Positions 35,406 through 46,224 of a stretch of DNA of 64,000 nt are shown here, piece after piece. The stretch's first letter is position 1. The number at the start of each line of letters is the position of its first letter. A model generated the notes under the pieces. That model saw only the letters and a program-made list of their open reading frames with translations, made no database searches and was not told the origin of the DNA. Source of the DNA: Phyto melanocephala (taxonomy: Eukaryota > Arthropoda > Insecta > Diptera > Rhinophoridae); contig OW799234.1 in assembly GCA_941918925.1 (NCBI GenBank), positions 46,902,412 through 46,966,411 on the forward strand, read 5' to 3'. The position numbers and the translations under genes are program-made.

Positions 35406-38400
35406 TTAAATCAATCCAATCAATTCTCGAAAATATTTTATTTTTGTTGCTTGCAAAGGCTTAGTTAGTATATCAGCTTCCATTTCTTCTGTAGGACAGT
35501 ATATAAAACTAAGAATATTTTTTTCTGTTAAGTCGCGCATGAAATTATATTTAGTTTCAACATGTTTTGTTCTTCTACTAAATTTCTCATTCTGAGTTAG
35601 TTTTAAACAGCTCTGATTGTCCTCATAGATTACTACTGGACTTATAATTTTAATTTCAAAATCATTCAGTAATCGTCGTAACCAAATTGCTTCTTGAGAT
35701 GCTTCACTTAAAGAAATATACTCTGCTTCTGTTGACGATAAAGACACACATTCTTGTTTTCTGCAACACCATGAAATACAAGATCCATTGTACTTAAAAA
35801 GAAAACCACTATTTGATTTACGATCAGTTTGGCACTGAGCCCAATCAGCATCAGCAAATCCATATAAACCTTTACTATTATTACAGGCAAGCTTAAATTT
35901 TAAATGTTTTGTTCCGCTTAAGTATTTGATTAAACGTTTAATTTCTTCCCAATCTCTATACGTTGGTTTGCTTACTTTACGACTCAAAATTGAAACCGCT
36001 GTTGATATATCAGGACGCGTATTTATACTTAAATACAACAAACTTCCAATTAATTGATGATATTTCTCATTAGACGGCATAATAACACTTTCAGAATTAT
36101 CCTTCAAATAACCAACATCCATTGGTATTTTAGAAAATTTTCCATTTACAACTCCTGCATTTTCAATAATTTTATTTATGTATTTTTCTTGACTAATGGT
36201 GAAATAACTATCAATTCCCCTTTCAATTTTTATTCCTAAATAAAAATTGATGTCTCCTGAATCTGATATTTCAAAATTAGATTTTATAATTGTGTTTACA
36301 AATTCCTGCTGCTTCTCAGATTTCGTTGCAACAAGTATATCATCCACATAAATTAAAATAAATAACCATTCACCATTTATGAAATATTTCAAAATACATG
36401 TATCAGCAAGGCTTTTTTGAAAACCAATATTAAGAAATACGTTTACTAGTTTTTCATTCCAACATTTTGCAGATTGCTTAAGACCATATATACCTTTTTT
36501 TAACTTACAGCATTTGTTATTTTCTATTTCAAAACCTATAGGTTGTTTCATGTATATATCTTCATTCAAAATCCCATAGAGGAAAGCTGATTTGATGTCA
36601 TATTGTTTTACAATCATTTGTTTTTCGCCAGCTAATGTCAAAAACATTCGAAATGTTGTTTGTCTTACTACTGGAGAAAAAACTTCATCGTAGTCTACAC
36701 CAAACTTCTGACTGTAACCTTGTGCAACAAGTCTTGCTTTGTATTTTACCACATTATCATTTGCATCTGTTTTTATTTTAAATACCCATTTACATCCTAT
36801 TGGTTTTCGACCTTCAGGAATATCGACCAAATCCCAAGTGTTATTTTGTTTTAACGAATTCAATTCATCTTTCATAGCATTTATCCATTGCTCTTTGTCT
36901 TTCCTGGTTAGAACCTCATTGAACGTTTTTGGTTCATTTACTTCTTTTGTTAATATTACTTGAAACCTTTCAGGTATTTTACCCTTTGTAGATCTGGTTG
37001 ACCTTCTTAAATTTTGTGTAGTTTGATTAATATGTTTTTCTTCTAGAAGGGGTTTATTCAAAATTACATCTGATTCCAGTAAACTTGGCCTTTCATTCGA
37101 TTCTGTATCAAAAAATTCATCTTCATAATTGTCATCATTATTTGCATTTTCATCATTATTTGCATTTTCATCATTATTTGCATTTTGTTGTAAAGGACTA
37201 TGATTTTGATTATCTGAAACCGGTGTGTCATCATATGAAAATAAATTAATAAAAATATTATTGTTGTCTAAACTATTTTTATTCCGAACGCTTTCATGTA
37301 ATATTTTATAATCGCGACTGATAGTAATTTTATTTGAGTTTTTGTCTAAGAAGCGCAATCCTTTTGATTCTTCAGAGTAACCAACGAAAATTAGATATTT
37401 TGCTTTTTCATCCAGCTTCTTTCTTTTATTTTTCGGAATATGTACCAGCGATAAGGATCCAAAAATCTCAAAATTTAGCCATTGTGAATACTTGCCTTCC
37501 CAAACATCAATTGGTTTCTTATGTTTTGATTTTGTCATTAAATGATTTTGAATAAAAGCTGCCGTAGTCACAGCCTCACCCCAATAACATTTTTCCAGAT
37601 TTGCATCTAATAACATGCAACGCACCATTTCAACAAGATATCTGTTACGTCGTTCTGCTACTCCATTTTGCTCAGGTGTATAAGGAGTGGTAAATTGTTG
37701 TTTTATACCCTTACTTTTACAGAAATCTGCAAATTTCAACCCTATGTATTCACCTCCTCGATCTGATCTTATTATTTTGGGGTATTTGCCAAACTTAGTA
37801 AAAACCATCTCAGAAAATTCTTTCATTTTATTAAAAACTTCAGATTTGTGGGCAATTAAATATATTTTTATATACTTACTAAAGTCGTCAATAAAAGTAA
37901 CAAAAAAACGTTTGCCACTTGGAGTTTGAATATCCATTGGTCCGCATACATCACTATGAATGAGATCCAATACACCATTAGACTGTTGGTTTGTAGATTT
38001 CGGAAAAACTTTTCTACACAATTTTCCTCGTACACAAATTTCACATATATCATCACAGCTGCAATTATCGACATTCTTGACATTCTTTAACATTTGTTTT
38101 ACTACATCAATTTCTCGATGGCCAAAAATACGATGCCAGTAATGAACACATCTCTTTACTATCATTGCATGTTGTTTCATTGGTTCACTAGCTGTAGCTT
38201 TTATTTTATATAATCCTTTTGTCATCACTGCCGTAGCCAAAATTTCATTATTTTTCAAAATTTCGCATACATTATCATAAAAAATTACTTTCAAACCTTT
38301 TTCAGTTAACTTTTTAACCGATAACAAATTGCTTTCAATACTTGGTACGTAAAGAACTTCTTTTACCAATATCGTTTGATTCAACCCTCTACCATTTAGA

Positions 38401-39359
38401 ATATTTACTTCACAAATGCCTTTTCCATATGCCTTTAATTCATATCCATTTGCTACAGTAATCATGGTTACAACTTTTTCATCCAAAGTTTTGAAGTATT
38501 TTTTCGTATTGCAAATATGACTAGTAGCACCGGAATCAACATACCAATAATTTTCTTTGCTTTCATCACTAATACAAAAACATATTTCTTCTGCATTGTT
38601 TGTAGAACTTTCAGCAACAATATTTGTTTTATTTTTCTTTTTTAAAAAATTTTGATATTCTTGGCAGTTTTTACGAATATGGCCCGTTTTTTGACAAAAA
38701 TAACATACTAAATTATTAAAAACGTTAACTTTTCTTTCAGAATAAACTTTTACTTTCAGAGCTGAATCTTCAACATATTTCTTTTGGTTTCTTCTCTTCG
38801 ATTCTTCAATTAATTTTTCTTTTACAACTTTTAACGACGGCACACCATTACTGCTTGCTTCTAGCGTTGTCACTAAAACGTCATAAGATTCTGGTAAACT
38901 TCTAAGTATAATTGCGACTTCCCATTTTTCACTCAAAACTTCACCCATACTTGAAAGTTTCTTTAATTCAATTTGAATATCGTTTAAATGGCGCTCCATA
39001 TCACCATACTCATCGAGCTGCATTTTGCATAAATTTTTCATTATAAAGATGCATTCACTAAAAGAAAAAGTTTCAAATTGTTGTTTTAATAGCTGCCATG
39101 CTTCTTTTGCTGACGTAGCTTCATCGATTATGTAAAATAGGTCATCATCTATCATCAAAAAAATTGAGGCTCTAGCTGATTCATCTTTTCGAATCCATTG
39201 TAAGTCTCGCTGCTGAGGTATTTCATCTCTTACTACACACCAGGTATCTTCTCTTATTAAAACACACTCAGCCTTACGTTTCCAAACAAAATAGTTATCA
39301 CGGTTTAGTTTCTCAAAAGATGATTTAAAATCTTGAGTCATCTTTCTTTCTGGGCCCAT
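35406..39359 (-). CDS. Copia gag-pol polyprotein
   Basis: One uninterrupted frame of 1317 codons (Drosophila copia has about 1400). In order: gag of the UBN2/copia type (about residues 10-200); CCHC knuckle CYFCQKTGHIRKNC (219-232); aspartic protease DSG (275-277, in WYVDSGATSH); integrase zinc-binding region (H409/H414 with C440/C443); integrase catalytic D470 (HSDVCGPM), D533 (RSDRGGEY) and E569 (GVAERRNR); reverse transcriptase with D921 (YDIKSAFLYG) and YVDD (1004-1007); RNase H with D1170, E1211 and D1247. All key residues are present. A perfect Asn/Asp repeat (ENANNDENANND) sits at 725-742, between integrase and reverse transcriptase. The first ATG lies inside the primer-binding site. 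The next, at residue 7 (MTQDFKSSF), is an equally possible start. It makes virus-like particles and integrates cDNA; it is self-sufficient. Confidence 0.95.
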   Translation of the reverse strand: MGPERKMTQDFKSSFEKLNRDNYFVWKRKAECVLIREDTWCVVRDEIPQQRDLQWIRKDESARASIFLMIDDDLFYIIDEATSAKEAWQLLKQQFETFSFSECIFIMKNLCKMQLDEYGDMERHLNDIQIELKKLSSMGEVLSEKWEVAIILRSLPESYDVLVTTLEASSNGVPSLKVVKEKLIEESKRRNQKKYVEDSALKVKVYSERKVNVFNNLVCYFCQKTGHIRKNCQEYQNFLKKKNKTNIVAESSTNNAEEICFCISDESKENYWYVDSGATSHICNTKKYFKTLDEKVVTMITVANGYELKAYGKGICEVNILNGRGLNQTILVKEVLYVPSIESNLLSVKKLTEKGLKVIFYDNVCEILKNNEILATAVMTKGLYKIKATASEPMKQHAMIVKRCVHYWHRIFGHREIDVVKQMLKNVKNVDNCSCDDICEICVRGKLCRKVFPKSTNQQSNGVLDLIHSDVCGPMDIQTPSGKRFFVTFIDDFSKYIKIYLIAHKSEVFNKMKEFSEMVFTKFGKYPKIIRSDRGGEYIGLKFADFCKSKGIKQQFTTPYTPEQNGVAERRNRYLVEMVRCMLLDANLEKCYWGEAVTTAAFIQNHLMTKSKHKKPIDVWEGKYSQWLNFEIFGSLSLVHIPKNKRKKLDEKAKYLIFVGYSEESKGLRFLDKNSNKITISRDYKILHESVRNKNSLDNNNIFINLFSYDDTPVSDNQNHSPLQQNANNDENANNDENANNDDNYEDEFFDTESNERPSLLESDVILNKPLLEEKHINQTTQNLRRSTRSTKGKIPERFQVILTKEVNEPKTFNEVLTRKDKEQWINAMKDELNSLKQNNTWDLVDIPEGRKPIGCKWVFKIKTDANDNVVKYKARLVAQGYSQKFGVDYDEVFSPVVRQTTFRMFLTLAGEKQMIVKQYDIKSAFLYGILNEDIYMKQPIGFEIENNKCCKLKKGIYGLKQSAKCWNEKLVNVFLNIGFQKSLADTCILKYFINGEWLFILIYVDDILVATKSEKQQEFVNTIIKSNFEISDSGDINFYLGIKIERGIDSYFTISQEKYINKIIENAGVVNGKFSKIPMDVGYLKDNSESVIMPSNEKYHQLIGSLLYLSINTRPDISTAVSILSRKVSKPTYRDWEEIKRLIKYLSGTKHLKFKLACNNSKGLYGFADADWAQCQTDRKSNSGFLFKYNGSCISWCCRKQECVSLSSTEAEYISLSEASQEAIWLRRLLNDFEIKIISPVVIYEDNQSCLKLTQNEKFSRRTKHVETKYNFMRDLTEKNILSFIYCPTEEMEADILTKPLQATKIKYFRELIGLI

Positions 39360-39363
39360 AACC
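39350..39363 (-). promoter_or_regulatory. Primer-binding site (initiator Met tRNA half-molecule)
   Basis: On the plus strand CTGGGCCCATAACC abuts the 5' LTR. This is the anticodon-arm sequence of insect initiator tRNA-Met. Drosophila copia is known to be primed by a half-molecule of this tRNA cut in the anticodon loop rather than by the tRNA 3' end. The site also contains the first ATG of the polyprotein. Confidence 0.85.
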
Positions 39364-39568
39364 TGTTAGCAGAATAATAACAACACGATGTTTTATTAAA
39401 CAGAAAAAATGTTTATTGAACAATTGAAAAATGTGAAGTGAAGTAAATTTTTAAAAATTTTATATATACATATGTATGTAGAACAAATTATATATCAATG
39501 TATATATGATTAAATTTAACAAACACAGTTGAAAATATTTAAAGTGTAAATCGTATTTTTCTTTAACA
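39364..39568 (-). repeat. 5' LTR of the copia element
   Basis: 205 bp, apparently identical to 35183-35387. It should contain the promoter and polyadenylation signals. On the minus strand it is AT-rich, with several TATATA stretches, but no single TATA box can be fixed by eye. Confidence 0.93.
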
Positions 39569-40545
39569 GACAAATGCAGACTGCAGCACTGTAACGATTT
39601 CGAATAGAATAAGGTTTCTAGGAGTAACGCTACCAGGTGCAAGAAAGGAAGATGAAGATCCCCATAGGCCTTGTTTTCATAATATCGGTCGCAACTGTAG
39701 ACCAAAATCGTGCAGTTCATCAACAGGTCAACAAAACATATACATTAATTTACTAAATAGTATTAATATTTATTAACAGAACCTGAGTCTCTTTGCTGGC
39801 TACAATAAAGTCTTTGCATTGTATTCATTAGAATAAAGACTTTATTGGGTATCACTTCCCCTTCTCTAATCCTTACCATTTTTAGTTTGAGTTTGTAAAT
39901 TGTGATTAAAAGTATGTATCTCGTAAACTAATATCTTAGCAAATTACAAAACATTCAAAGCCTATAACAATTATAGTTCTGTATGGGAAGTACACACCCT
40001 TTCATTTGATCATTTTTAAATATTAAATTGACTTGTAAATTTATTAATGAATTGTCTAATACCAGAATTCAAAGTTCTAATAATTGTTTTTTCTGAAATA
40101 AATCATATAATGAGTTTTTTGTTTCTCCTGCTCAGATCGTGTCGAGTTTTGATTGCAATAACCCAAATGAAATAAAAGTTAAACACACAGTTTTAGTAGA
40201 AGTAATATCATTTTAGATATTCTTTTAAAATGTGTTTCATTTATTATTGAAGGTACCACGCCCATATTTCTGTTTTTAGCTCATTTTAAGCTCAATATGC
40301 AGGTTGTTATCATAATACCTGATACGAATTTTGAAGACTTAAGGTATTACAGTACTCTGAATATACCGTTAATTTTGTATGGGTGGCACTTCCAATTCAT
40401 ATTTTAGAAGAGAATGTCCGTGGGAACCATTCTTAATTTTTCTTTCCATTTCATCTTAAGTTTATTTACTACAATCATTTAAATAAAATGAGGTTAAAAG
40501 TATTTAAATTAATTTGAATTTTTATTTTGTCGAACTTTTCTGTTT
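39569..40545. other. Right flank of copia, with small open frame and dispersed repeats
   Basis: GACAA (39569-39573) is the right target duplication. A plus-strand frame from 39571 to about 39777 is open for 69 codons and reads TNADCSTVTISNRIRFLGVT, with RPCFHNIGRNCRPKSC further on. Its composition looks coding, but I do not recognise it, and joining it across the insertion site gives no clear continuation. Positions 39779-39890 repeat 7672-7830, and 40235-40400 resemble the repeat at 13930. Confidence 0.35.
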
Positions 40546-40977
40546 AAACTATTATTTAAATTTTTTTAATCAGGCTTGAGTTCATATTAATATTCTTAAT
40601 TTTTACAAATAATAATAAAAAGATAATAACAAACAAAAAGTAAAAAGGGTTGCTGTTTGGTTAAAATTTCAATCTAACTCATTGTGTGGTAAAAATATAT
40701 GAAATAGGAAAAACTAAAAATTAGTTACCGAATTCAATTAACATAAGTCCCGTGAGTTAAATAGATGATATTTACAACCAACATGTAACCACCGATCAGA
40801 GAGTGCTGATGATGAAATCGTAGCTGGTTTCGAAAATGCATTCCACTCGGCTAGTGTCGGTAAAAATATAATTTTTCAAGATTTATTCTTTCATTTATCA
40901 CAATTAAAACAAATTCTTTGTAAAAATAAAGAATATTAATATGAACTCAAGCCTGATTAAAAAAATTTAAATAATAG
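40546..40977. mobile_element. Long-TIR core element, copy 6
   Basis: It has the same arms and core as the copy at 34182. The 17-bp sequence AGTATTTAAATTAATTT occurs in direct orientation at both sides (about 40497-40513 and 40977-40993), compatible with an unusually long target duplication, though it is AT-rich. Confidence 0.65.
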
Positions 40978-41399
40978 TATTTAAATTAATTTAAAATATA
41001 ATTGTAATTAAAAACAAATCAAATAGTTAATTAATTAAACAATTTCAAGTAGTAATTTTTCTTTTAGAAAATATTCAAATCTAACATAAAATTCTCGTGT
41101 CATGGTGTTTCATGAAATTTTGTGTGCATATCGGGTAGGTCTGAGAATCGGCCAGAATTTATTCATACACCTCAACGCCGCGCCTTTTTCAACGCACCCT
41201 CAGGTAGGCTATACTGCGGGACAGAACTTCTTGAAATTTTCTCGTAATATAACTAAGACTCTAGTATTATTAATAGGATAAACACACAAAAATGTGCATA
41301 AATTGCAGTTAAAGAAACAACAAATAGCAGTGAAAAACAAATAAAACACAAGTTATTTTTATTGAACTAAAAAAATATTTCGTAGAAATAATTTATGTG
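40978..41399. other. Non-coding flank of the LINE
   Basis: No gene. The sequence just before the LINE contains no clear poly(A) tail in the orientation expected for a LINE 3' end. Confidence 0.3.
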
Positions 41400-41518
41400 A
41401 CAAAACAACGTTTGCCGGGCGTTAGGTTAGGTTAGATCCGGCAGCCGCCCGAAGGCATAGCTCACTTGGGTCCTCCGAGGGTCCCGTTGTGATACTGTTG
41501 GCACCAACGCCCGTTCGT

Positions 41519-42354
41519 CTATGTCCTCTGGCCGTCGTTTCTCAGCCATCCTGTCCTGTTTACGAAGGTGTGGATCTTTCCCAGATCAACTGCGGAAAGA
41601 CAAGTTTTACTCACAAGTATTCGCTGACCTAGAATCTGGTGTCTCAGGTCCCCGAATGCAGGACAATTACAGAGATGATTTTCAGTTGTCTCCTTCTCTT
41701 CCTCGTTATCGCAACTTCTGCAGAAGTCGTTGTAAGGGATACTCAGCCTTTTCGCATGTGTACCTATAGGCCAGTGTCCGGTAATGAACGCTATGATCTT
41801 TCTAAGGTGGATTCGGGGCATATTCACTGCATATTGCGTCCTATGCACATCCATGTCAGGCCAGATCTTTCTGGTTTCCAAACAAGTGGGTTCTCTCACC
41901 CATCTTTCCTTGGCATCCAAATAGAATCGATGCGAGATTAGCTGCTTACCCTTCAATAAGGGAATACCCAAAGCACAACTGGATTCAACCGAAACTAAGG
42001 TGGTACCGGCTTTTGCAAATGCATCAGCTCTATTATTACCATCAATATCCCCATGTCCTGGAACCCACACAAGGGTAACCGTCGAATGTCTCGCTATCTC
42101 CTCAAGAGACACCCGGCATTCCCGGGCAATTTTCGATGTGCTGTACACACTCTCAAGGGACCTAGTAGCCGCCTTGCTATCAGTAAATATATAAATATCC
42201 CTGCCAGATATTTCATTATACTGAATCTGTTCCGCGGCTGTCCTAATAGCCATTAGTTTGGCCTGTATCGCGCTACAGTAATTCGGTATCCTAAGGGACA
42301 ATTCCAAACCCAACTGGATCGAAAAGATACCACATCCAGCTCCAGCATGTGATT
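41519..42354 (-). pseudogene. LINE ORF2 C-terminal part: RNase H and zinc-knuckle region
   Basis: The minus-strand frame (open to 41519; visible from about 42354 with RRTEIFTDGSKSHAGAG) encodes an RNase H domain with FTDGSK, IFTDSKAATRSLES and WVPGHGDIDGNNRADAFAK. A C-terminal cysteine/histidine motif follows, CRSCDNEEEKETTENHLCNC, as in I-clade and related LINEs that carry an RNase H. The glutamate normally found in the QAEL motif is lysine here (IQAKLMAI), so the catalytic site is damaged. A one-base frameshift separates this part from the reverse transcriptase. The downstream sequence to about 41400 (with AACCTAACCTAACG on the minus strand) is the likely 3' untranslated region. Confidence 0.85.
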
Positions 42355-43490
42355 TCGATCCGTCAGTAAATATCTCCGTTCTCCGGAGGTCGGAAGCCGT
42401 TGTCGTATTCAGATCTATCCGGTATATTCGTCACGGCACCCGGATCGAATACTGGTTCAGGAACCTTGTAATCAATAGGAGAAGCAATATTGATCATACC
42501 CAAAATTTTCGCATGTCCATAATTTACATACTTCCATGCCCTTGTGGCATTCAGCCTCAGTGCGGTGTCCGCAGTCATCTGCTTAGCCAGGATGTCTGGT
42601 GGTAACCAGTTCAAAATAGTGAACAATGCCTTAGATGGTGTGGTCCTAAGAGCACCTGTTATCATAATCGCAGCCATTCTCATAATACGTTCGAATCTGT
42701 CCTGGTGAATTCTCTTCTCCAGCGCCACCCACCAGACTACCGCTCCGTAATAAGGAATTGGTCTGACGACAGAATTGTATAGCCAGTATAAGTTCCTGGG
42801 GTTAATACCCCAATGAAGGCCAATTGCCCTCTTGCAGCAGTATAATACAGTTGCCGCCTTAGTGGTCCTAGACTTTGTGTTTAGGTTCCAGTTTAGTTTG
42901 CTGTCCAATACGAGACCCAAATATTTGGCATTATCGGATAGCGCTAGTGCCACTCCATCTATCCTAGGCGTGGCAAAGGTCGGTATTTTGTACCTCCTTG
43001 TGAACAGTACCAGTTCCGTTTTGGCAGGATTGACTCCCAACCCACATCCTTGGCACCATCTAAGAATTAACATCAGTGCAGATTCCAAGAGCTCCGAGTG
43101 CAGTCCAGGATCTTTTCCCGTAGCTGCCACAGCCACATCATCCGCATAAGCAACAGTCATGCAGGATGTATTCTACATGGCCCTAAGTAGGATATTAATG
43201 TTGATGTTCCATAGTAGTGGAGAAAGCACGCCACCTTGCGGTGTGCCATTTACAGCCACCTTGGAGATGCTAGAGGCACCCAAAATTGACTCTATGCGTC
43301 TATGTTTCAGTAGTTTTCCTACAAAACCGCAGGATCTATGTCCAGTTATCTCAAGACGTTCAAAACCGAATCCGGTTTGACATTGTTGAAGGCGCCTTCA
43401 ATATCAAGGAAGGCGACCAAGGTGTAGTCCCTGTAGTTCAGAGATTTTTCAATATGGCCAACCAGCGCGTGTAGCGCCCTTTCCCGGCGT
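42355..43490 (-). pseudogene. LINE ORF2 reverse transcriptase part, 5'-truncated
   Basis: The minus-strand translation starts near 43490 inside the reverse transcriptase (ALVGHIEKSLNYRDYTLVAF, then LDIEGAFNNV with the first catalytic aspartate). It continues with NGTPQGGVLSPLLWNININI, then a stop (about 43168), then MTVAYADDVAVAA with the YADD catalytic motif at the start of the open 265-codon frame (42363-43160), and the thumb region (PYYGAVVWWVAL). Several stops and at least one frameshift disable it. Everything N-terminal (endonuclease, ORF1) is missing. HINE1 copy E starts 13 bp beyond the last recognisable LINE codon. LINE copies are commonly 5'-truncated, so the loss need not be due to the HINE. 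Confidence 0.85.
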
Positions 43491-43647
43491 TATATAAAAT
43501 AAAACAAGTAAGAGCACTATATTCGGCTGTGCCGAATCTTTTATACCCACCACCAATTTTGTGTACATTTAAAGCACAATATTTATTATTTTGTTAATCG
43601 CTATGGAATAATCTCTTTATAATAAAATATGTATCACTTTCTTTGTA

Positions 43648-44245
43648 GAGGGTGGTTAAATTTTAAGGGCCCATGTTGAAGGTGAACTACACCTAGACTT
43701 TAAATTTGTTTTCTGCATTTCATTTGACATTTTTTAATCTTAAACCCTCTCAATTTGATACGTGGAAATATACGCAAATGAACAACGCTTTAAAGTTATT
43801 CAGGTTTTTTATAAAAATGGGCGTTCAAATCAAAATGCATTTTGTGCACTTCGTAATTCTTTTGATCAACATAATCGTTTAAATTCGTCCACAATCGGGT
43901 GAATTGTAAAAAATATTTAAATATCTGCAAAACAGGTCTGTATAAAATGTTAGAAAATCTGTGAATTCCTTCTTAGTTCGTTGAATGGACACCATACGGT
44001 GGCAAAGGAGCAGTCAACCTTGACTCATCACCATGCCCAACAATTGAGCATCAATATTGTTATTGAAAATTTGGACCATCTTTGGAGTGGCGCCAAAGAT
44101 AGGGGGGGCCATTTGGTCGATATTTTGTTAAATACATAATTGAACCATACAAATATTATAATTACAAAAAGAAATAATAATAATATCCTAAATAATTTGT
44201 GTTTTATTTAAATTCACCATCGGCCCCTAAAATTAAACCACCCTT
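43648..44245 (+). mobile_element. Mariner-type deletion derivative in HINE1 copy E
   Basis: GAGGGTGGTTAAATTTTAAG at the left and its complement at the right, with TA on both sides. The frames are broken, and a short deletion removes part of the GNIAVFHDNVAK segment seen in copy A. Confidence 0.65.
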
Positions 44246-44620
44246 TATGACTTCGATATGATAGAAAAATGTTTTCGTAAATTTAGTCTTTAAGTAAAAG
44301 TGGGCGTTAAAGTTGGCGCGTCAATAAAGTTTCTGCTAATAAATACAACTTAGATATTTCAATATAGTCCTTTATTTTCCCAAAAACTTTGTCAATAATG
44401 AAATTATATAAATTTAAGATAAACCGTTTTATGGGAGGCAGGCGATAAAGTGAGCGTGTCACTTAAGCTTTTTGTCACAACAATAACATTGATTAGAAGG
44501 ATATATGTAGCAAATTTTATCATCATCATTTTGTTGGATTTATGAGCTTTTAAATTTCATTAACGGTAGATAACGTGAAAAGTGGGCGTTATAGTAGGCG
44601 TGTCAAAGTTATTTTTGCGA

Positions 44621-45560
44621 ATGAGTACAACTTCGATATTTCAATATAGTCTTTTATTATTCCAAAATCTTTATTAATAGCGTAATAAATGAATTTAAGG
44701 TAAAACGTTATATGGGAGGTGGGTGTAAAAGTGGGCGTGGCACCTTAATTTTCTGCCACAGTAATGATATTGACTAGAAGGATATACGTAGCAAATTTTA
44801 TCATCATACCTCTACTTTTGTTGGTTTTATGAGCTTTAAAATTTCATTAACGGTAGATAACGTGAAAAGTGGGCGTTATGGTAGGCGTGTCAAAGTTATT
44901 TTTGCGAATGAGTACAACTTAGATGTTTCAATATAGCCCTTTTTTATTCCAAAATCTTTTTTAATAGAGAAATTATATGAATTTTAGTTAAAACGTTATA
45001 TGGGAGGTGAGCGTAAAAGTGGGCGTGGCACCTTAATTTTCTGGCACAGTAATGAAATTGCCTAGGGGGATATACGTAGCAAATTTGTACAACATACCTC
45101 TAATTTTGGCGGTTTTAAGAGCTTTAAAATTTCATTAACGGTAGATAACGTGATAAGTGGGCGTTATGGTAGGCGTGTCAAAGTTATTTTAGCGAATGAG
45201 TACAACTTAGATGTTTCAATATAGCCCTTTTTTATTCCAAAATCTTTATTAATAGAGAAATTATATGAATTTTAGGTAAATCGTTATATGGGAGGTGGGC
45301 GTAAAAGTGGGCGTGGCACCTTAATTTTCTGGCACAGTAATGAAATTGCCTAGGGGGATATACGTAGCAAATTTGTACATCATACCTCTAATTTTGGCGG
45401 TTTTATGAGCTTTTAAATTTCATTAACGGTAGATAACGTGATAAGTGGGCGTTATAGTAGGCGTGTCAAAGTAAATTTTGCGAATGAGTACAACTTAGGT
45501 GTTTCAATATAGCTCTTTATTATTCCAAAATCTTTATTAATAGAGAAATTATATGAATTT
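44621..45560. repeat. Tandem array of 288-bp GTGGGCGT modules
   Basis: The block ATGAGTACAACTT starts at 44621, 44908, 45196 and 45484, giving periods of 287, 288 and 288. Each unit contains TTTCAATATAG, GGGAGGTGGGCGTAAAAGTG, ACCTCTAATTTTGGCGG and ATTTCATTAACGGTAGATAA. Copies A, C, D and the left half of B have about two units. Confidence 0.8.
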
Positions 45561-46224
45561 TAGGTAAAACGTTATATGGGAGGTAGGCGTAAAAGTGGGC
45601 GTGGCACATTGATTTTCCGAAACAAAAAAGCGCCTCACCAAAAAGCAAAGCGTGCAAAATTTCAGAGTCGTACATCAAATTTTGTTGCTTTTATGACGTT
45701 TTTGTTTTTAAATATACCGAAAAATACACTGTGCGGTATAAATTTTCGTACATTTTGATCGATAACTCCTCTCCTAATGCATAGATTTAGATAGTTTTCG
45801 GGAAACAATAATTTTTATACTCAGGAATGCGTTTGGACACAATTCCATTTTATTCGATGTTTGAAGGACACGGTTTTTTCGACCTACTCTTGCTTTTCGA
45901 GCTATAACTCTCTCCTAATATTCCGATATAGCCCATTTTCAATACCAAACAAACCTTGTCTATAAGAAAGATTCTGGCAAAATTTGAGCCCCCTAGCTTT
46001 TTCGGTGCGACCTCTATAGTGCTTTCAACAGACGGACAGACGGACGGACATAGCTAGATCGTCATCAAATCAAACCCTGATTCAGAATATACTTATGTAC
46101 TTTATGGGGTCTAAAATGGATATTTCGATGTGTTACAAACGGAATGACAAAATGAATATACCCCCACCATTTTTTTGGTGGCGGGTATAAAAATACACAG
46201 AAATACTTATTTGTAATTTATATA

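Larger units (their letters stand above)
35183..39568 (-). mobile_element. Complete copia-type LTR retrotransposon
   Basis: Two 205-bp direct repeats bound one long minus-strand frame. They read TGTTAGCAG..TTTAACA on the plus strand and show no difference that I can find by eye. The 5-bp duplication GACAA flanks the element (35178-35182 and 39569-39573). A primer-binding site adjoins the 39364 LTR and a purine tract adjoins the 35387 LTR, which fixes transcription from right to left. Domain order gag, protease, integrase, reverse transcriptase, RNase H is that of Ty1/copia. Length 4386 bp. Identical LTRs and an open polyprotein indicate a very recent insertion, plausibly still mobile. Confidence 0.95.
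43503..46193 (-). mobile_element. HINE1 copy E with expanded modules
   Basis: Complete termini: CAAGTAAGAGCACTATATTC with the TTCGGCTGTGCCGAA hairpin at the left, and GGTGGCGGGTATA at the right. The (GTCY)n and (TA)n core lies at about 46028-46100. It has four tandem modules instead of two, and a mariner insert of the D-type subfamily. Confidence 0.75.

Noticed and set aside
36054..38142. Several plus-strand frames of 60-80 codons
   Set aside because: Antisense shadows of the copia polyprotein.
41521..43474. Plus-strand frames opposite the LINE
   Set aside because: Antisense shadows of the reverse transcriptase and RNase H frames, which carry the family motifs on the minus strand.
44621..45560. 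CRISPR-like array
   Set aside because: The 288-bp units are continuous tandem repeats without unique spacers, in a eukaryotic mobile element.
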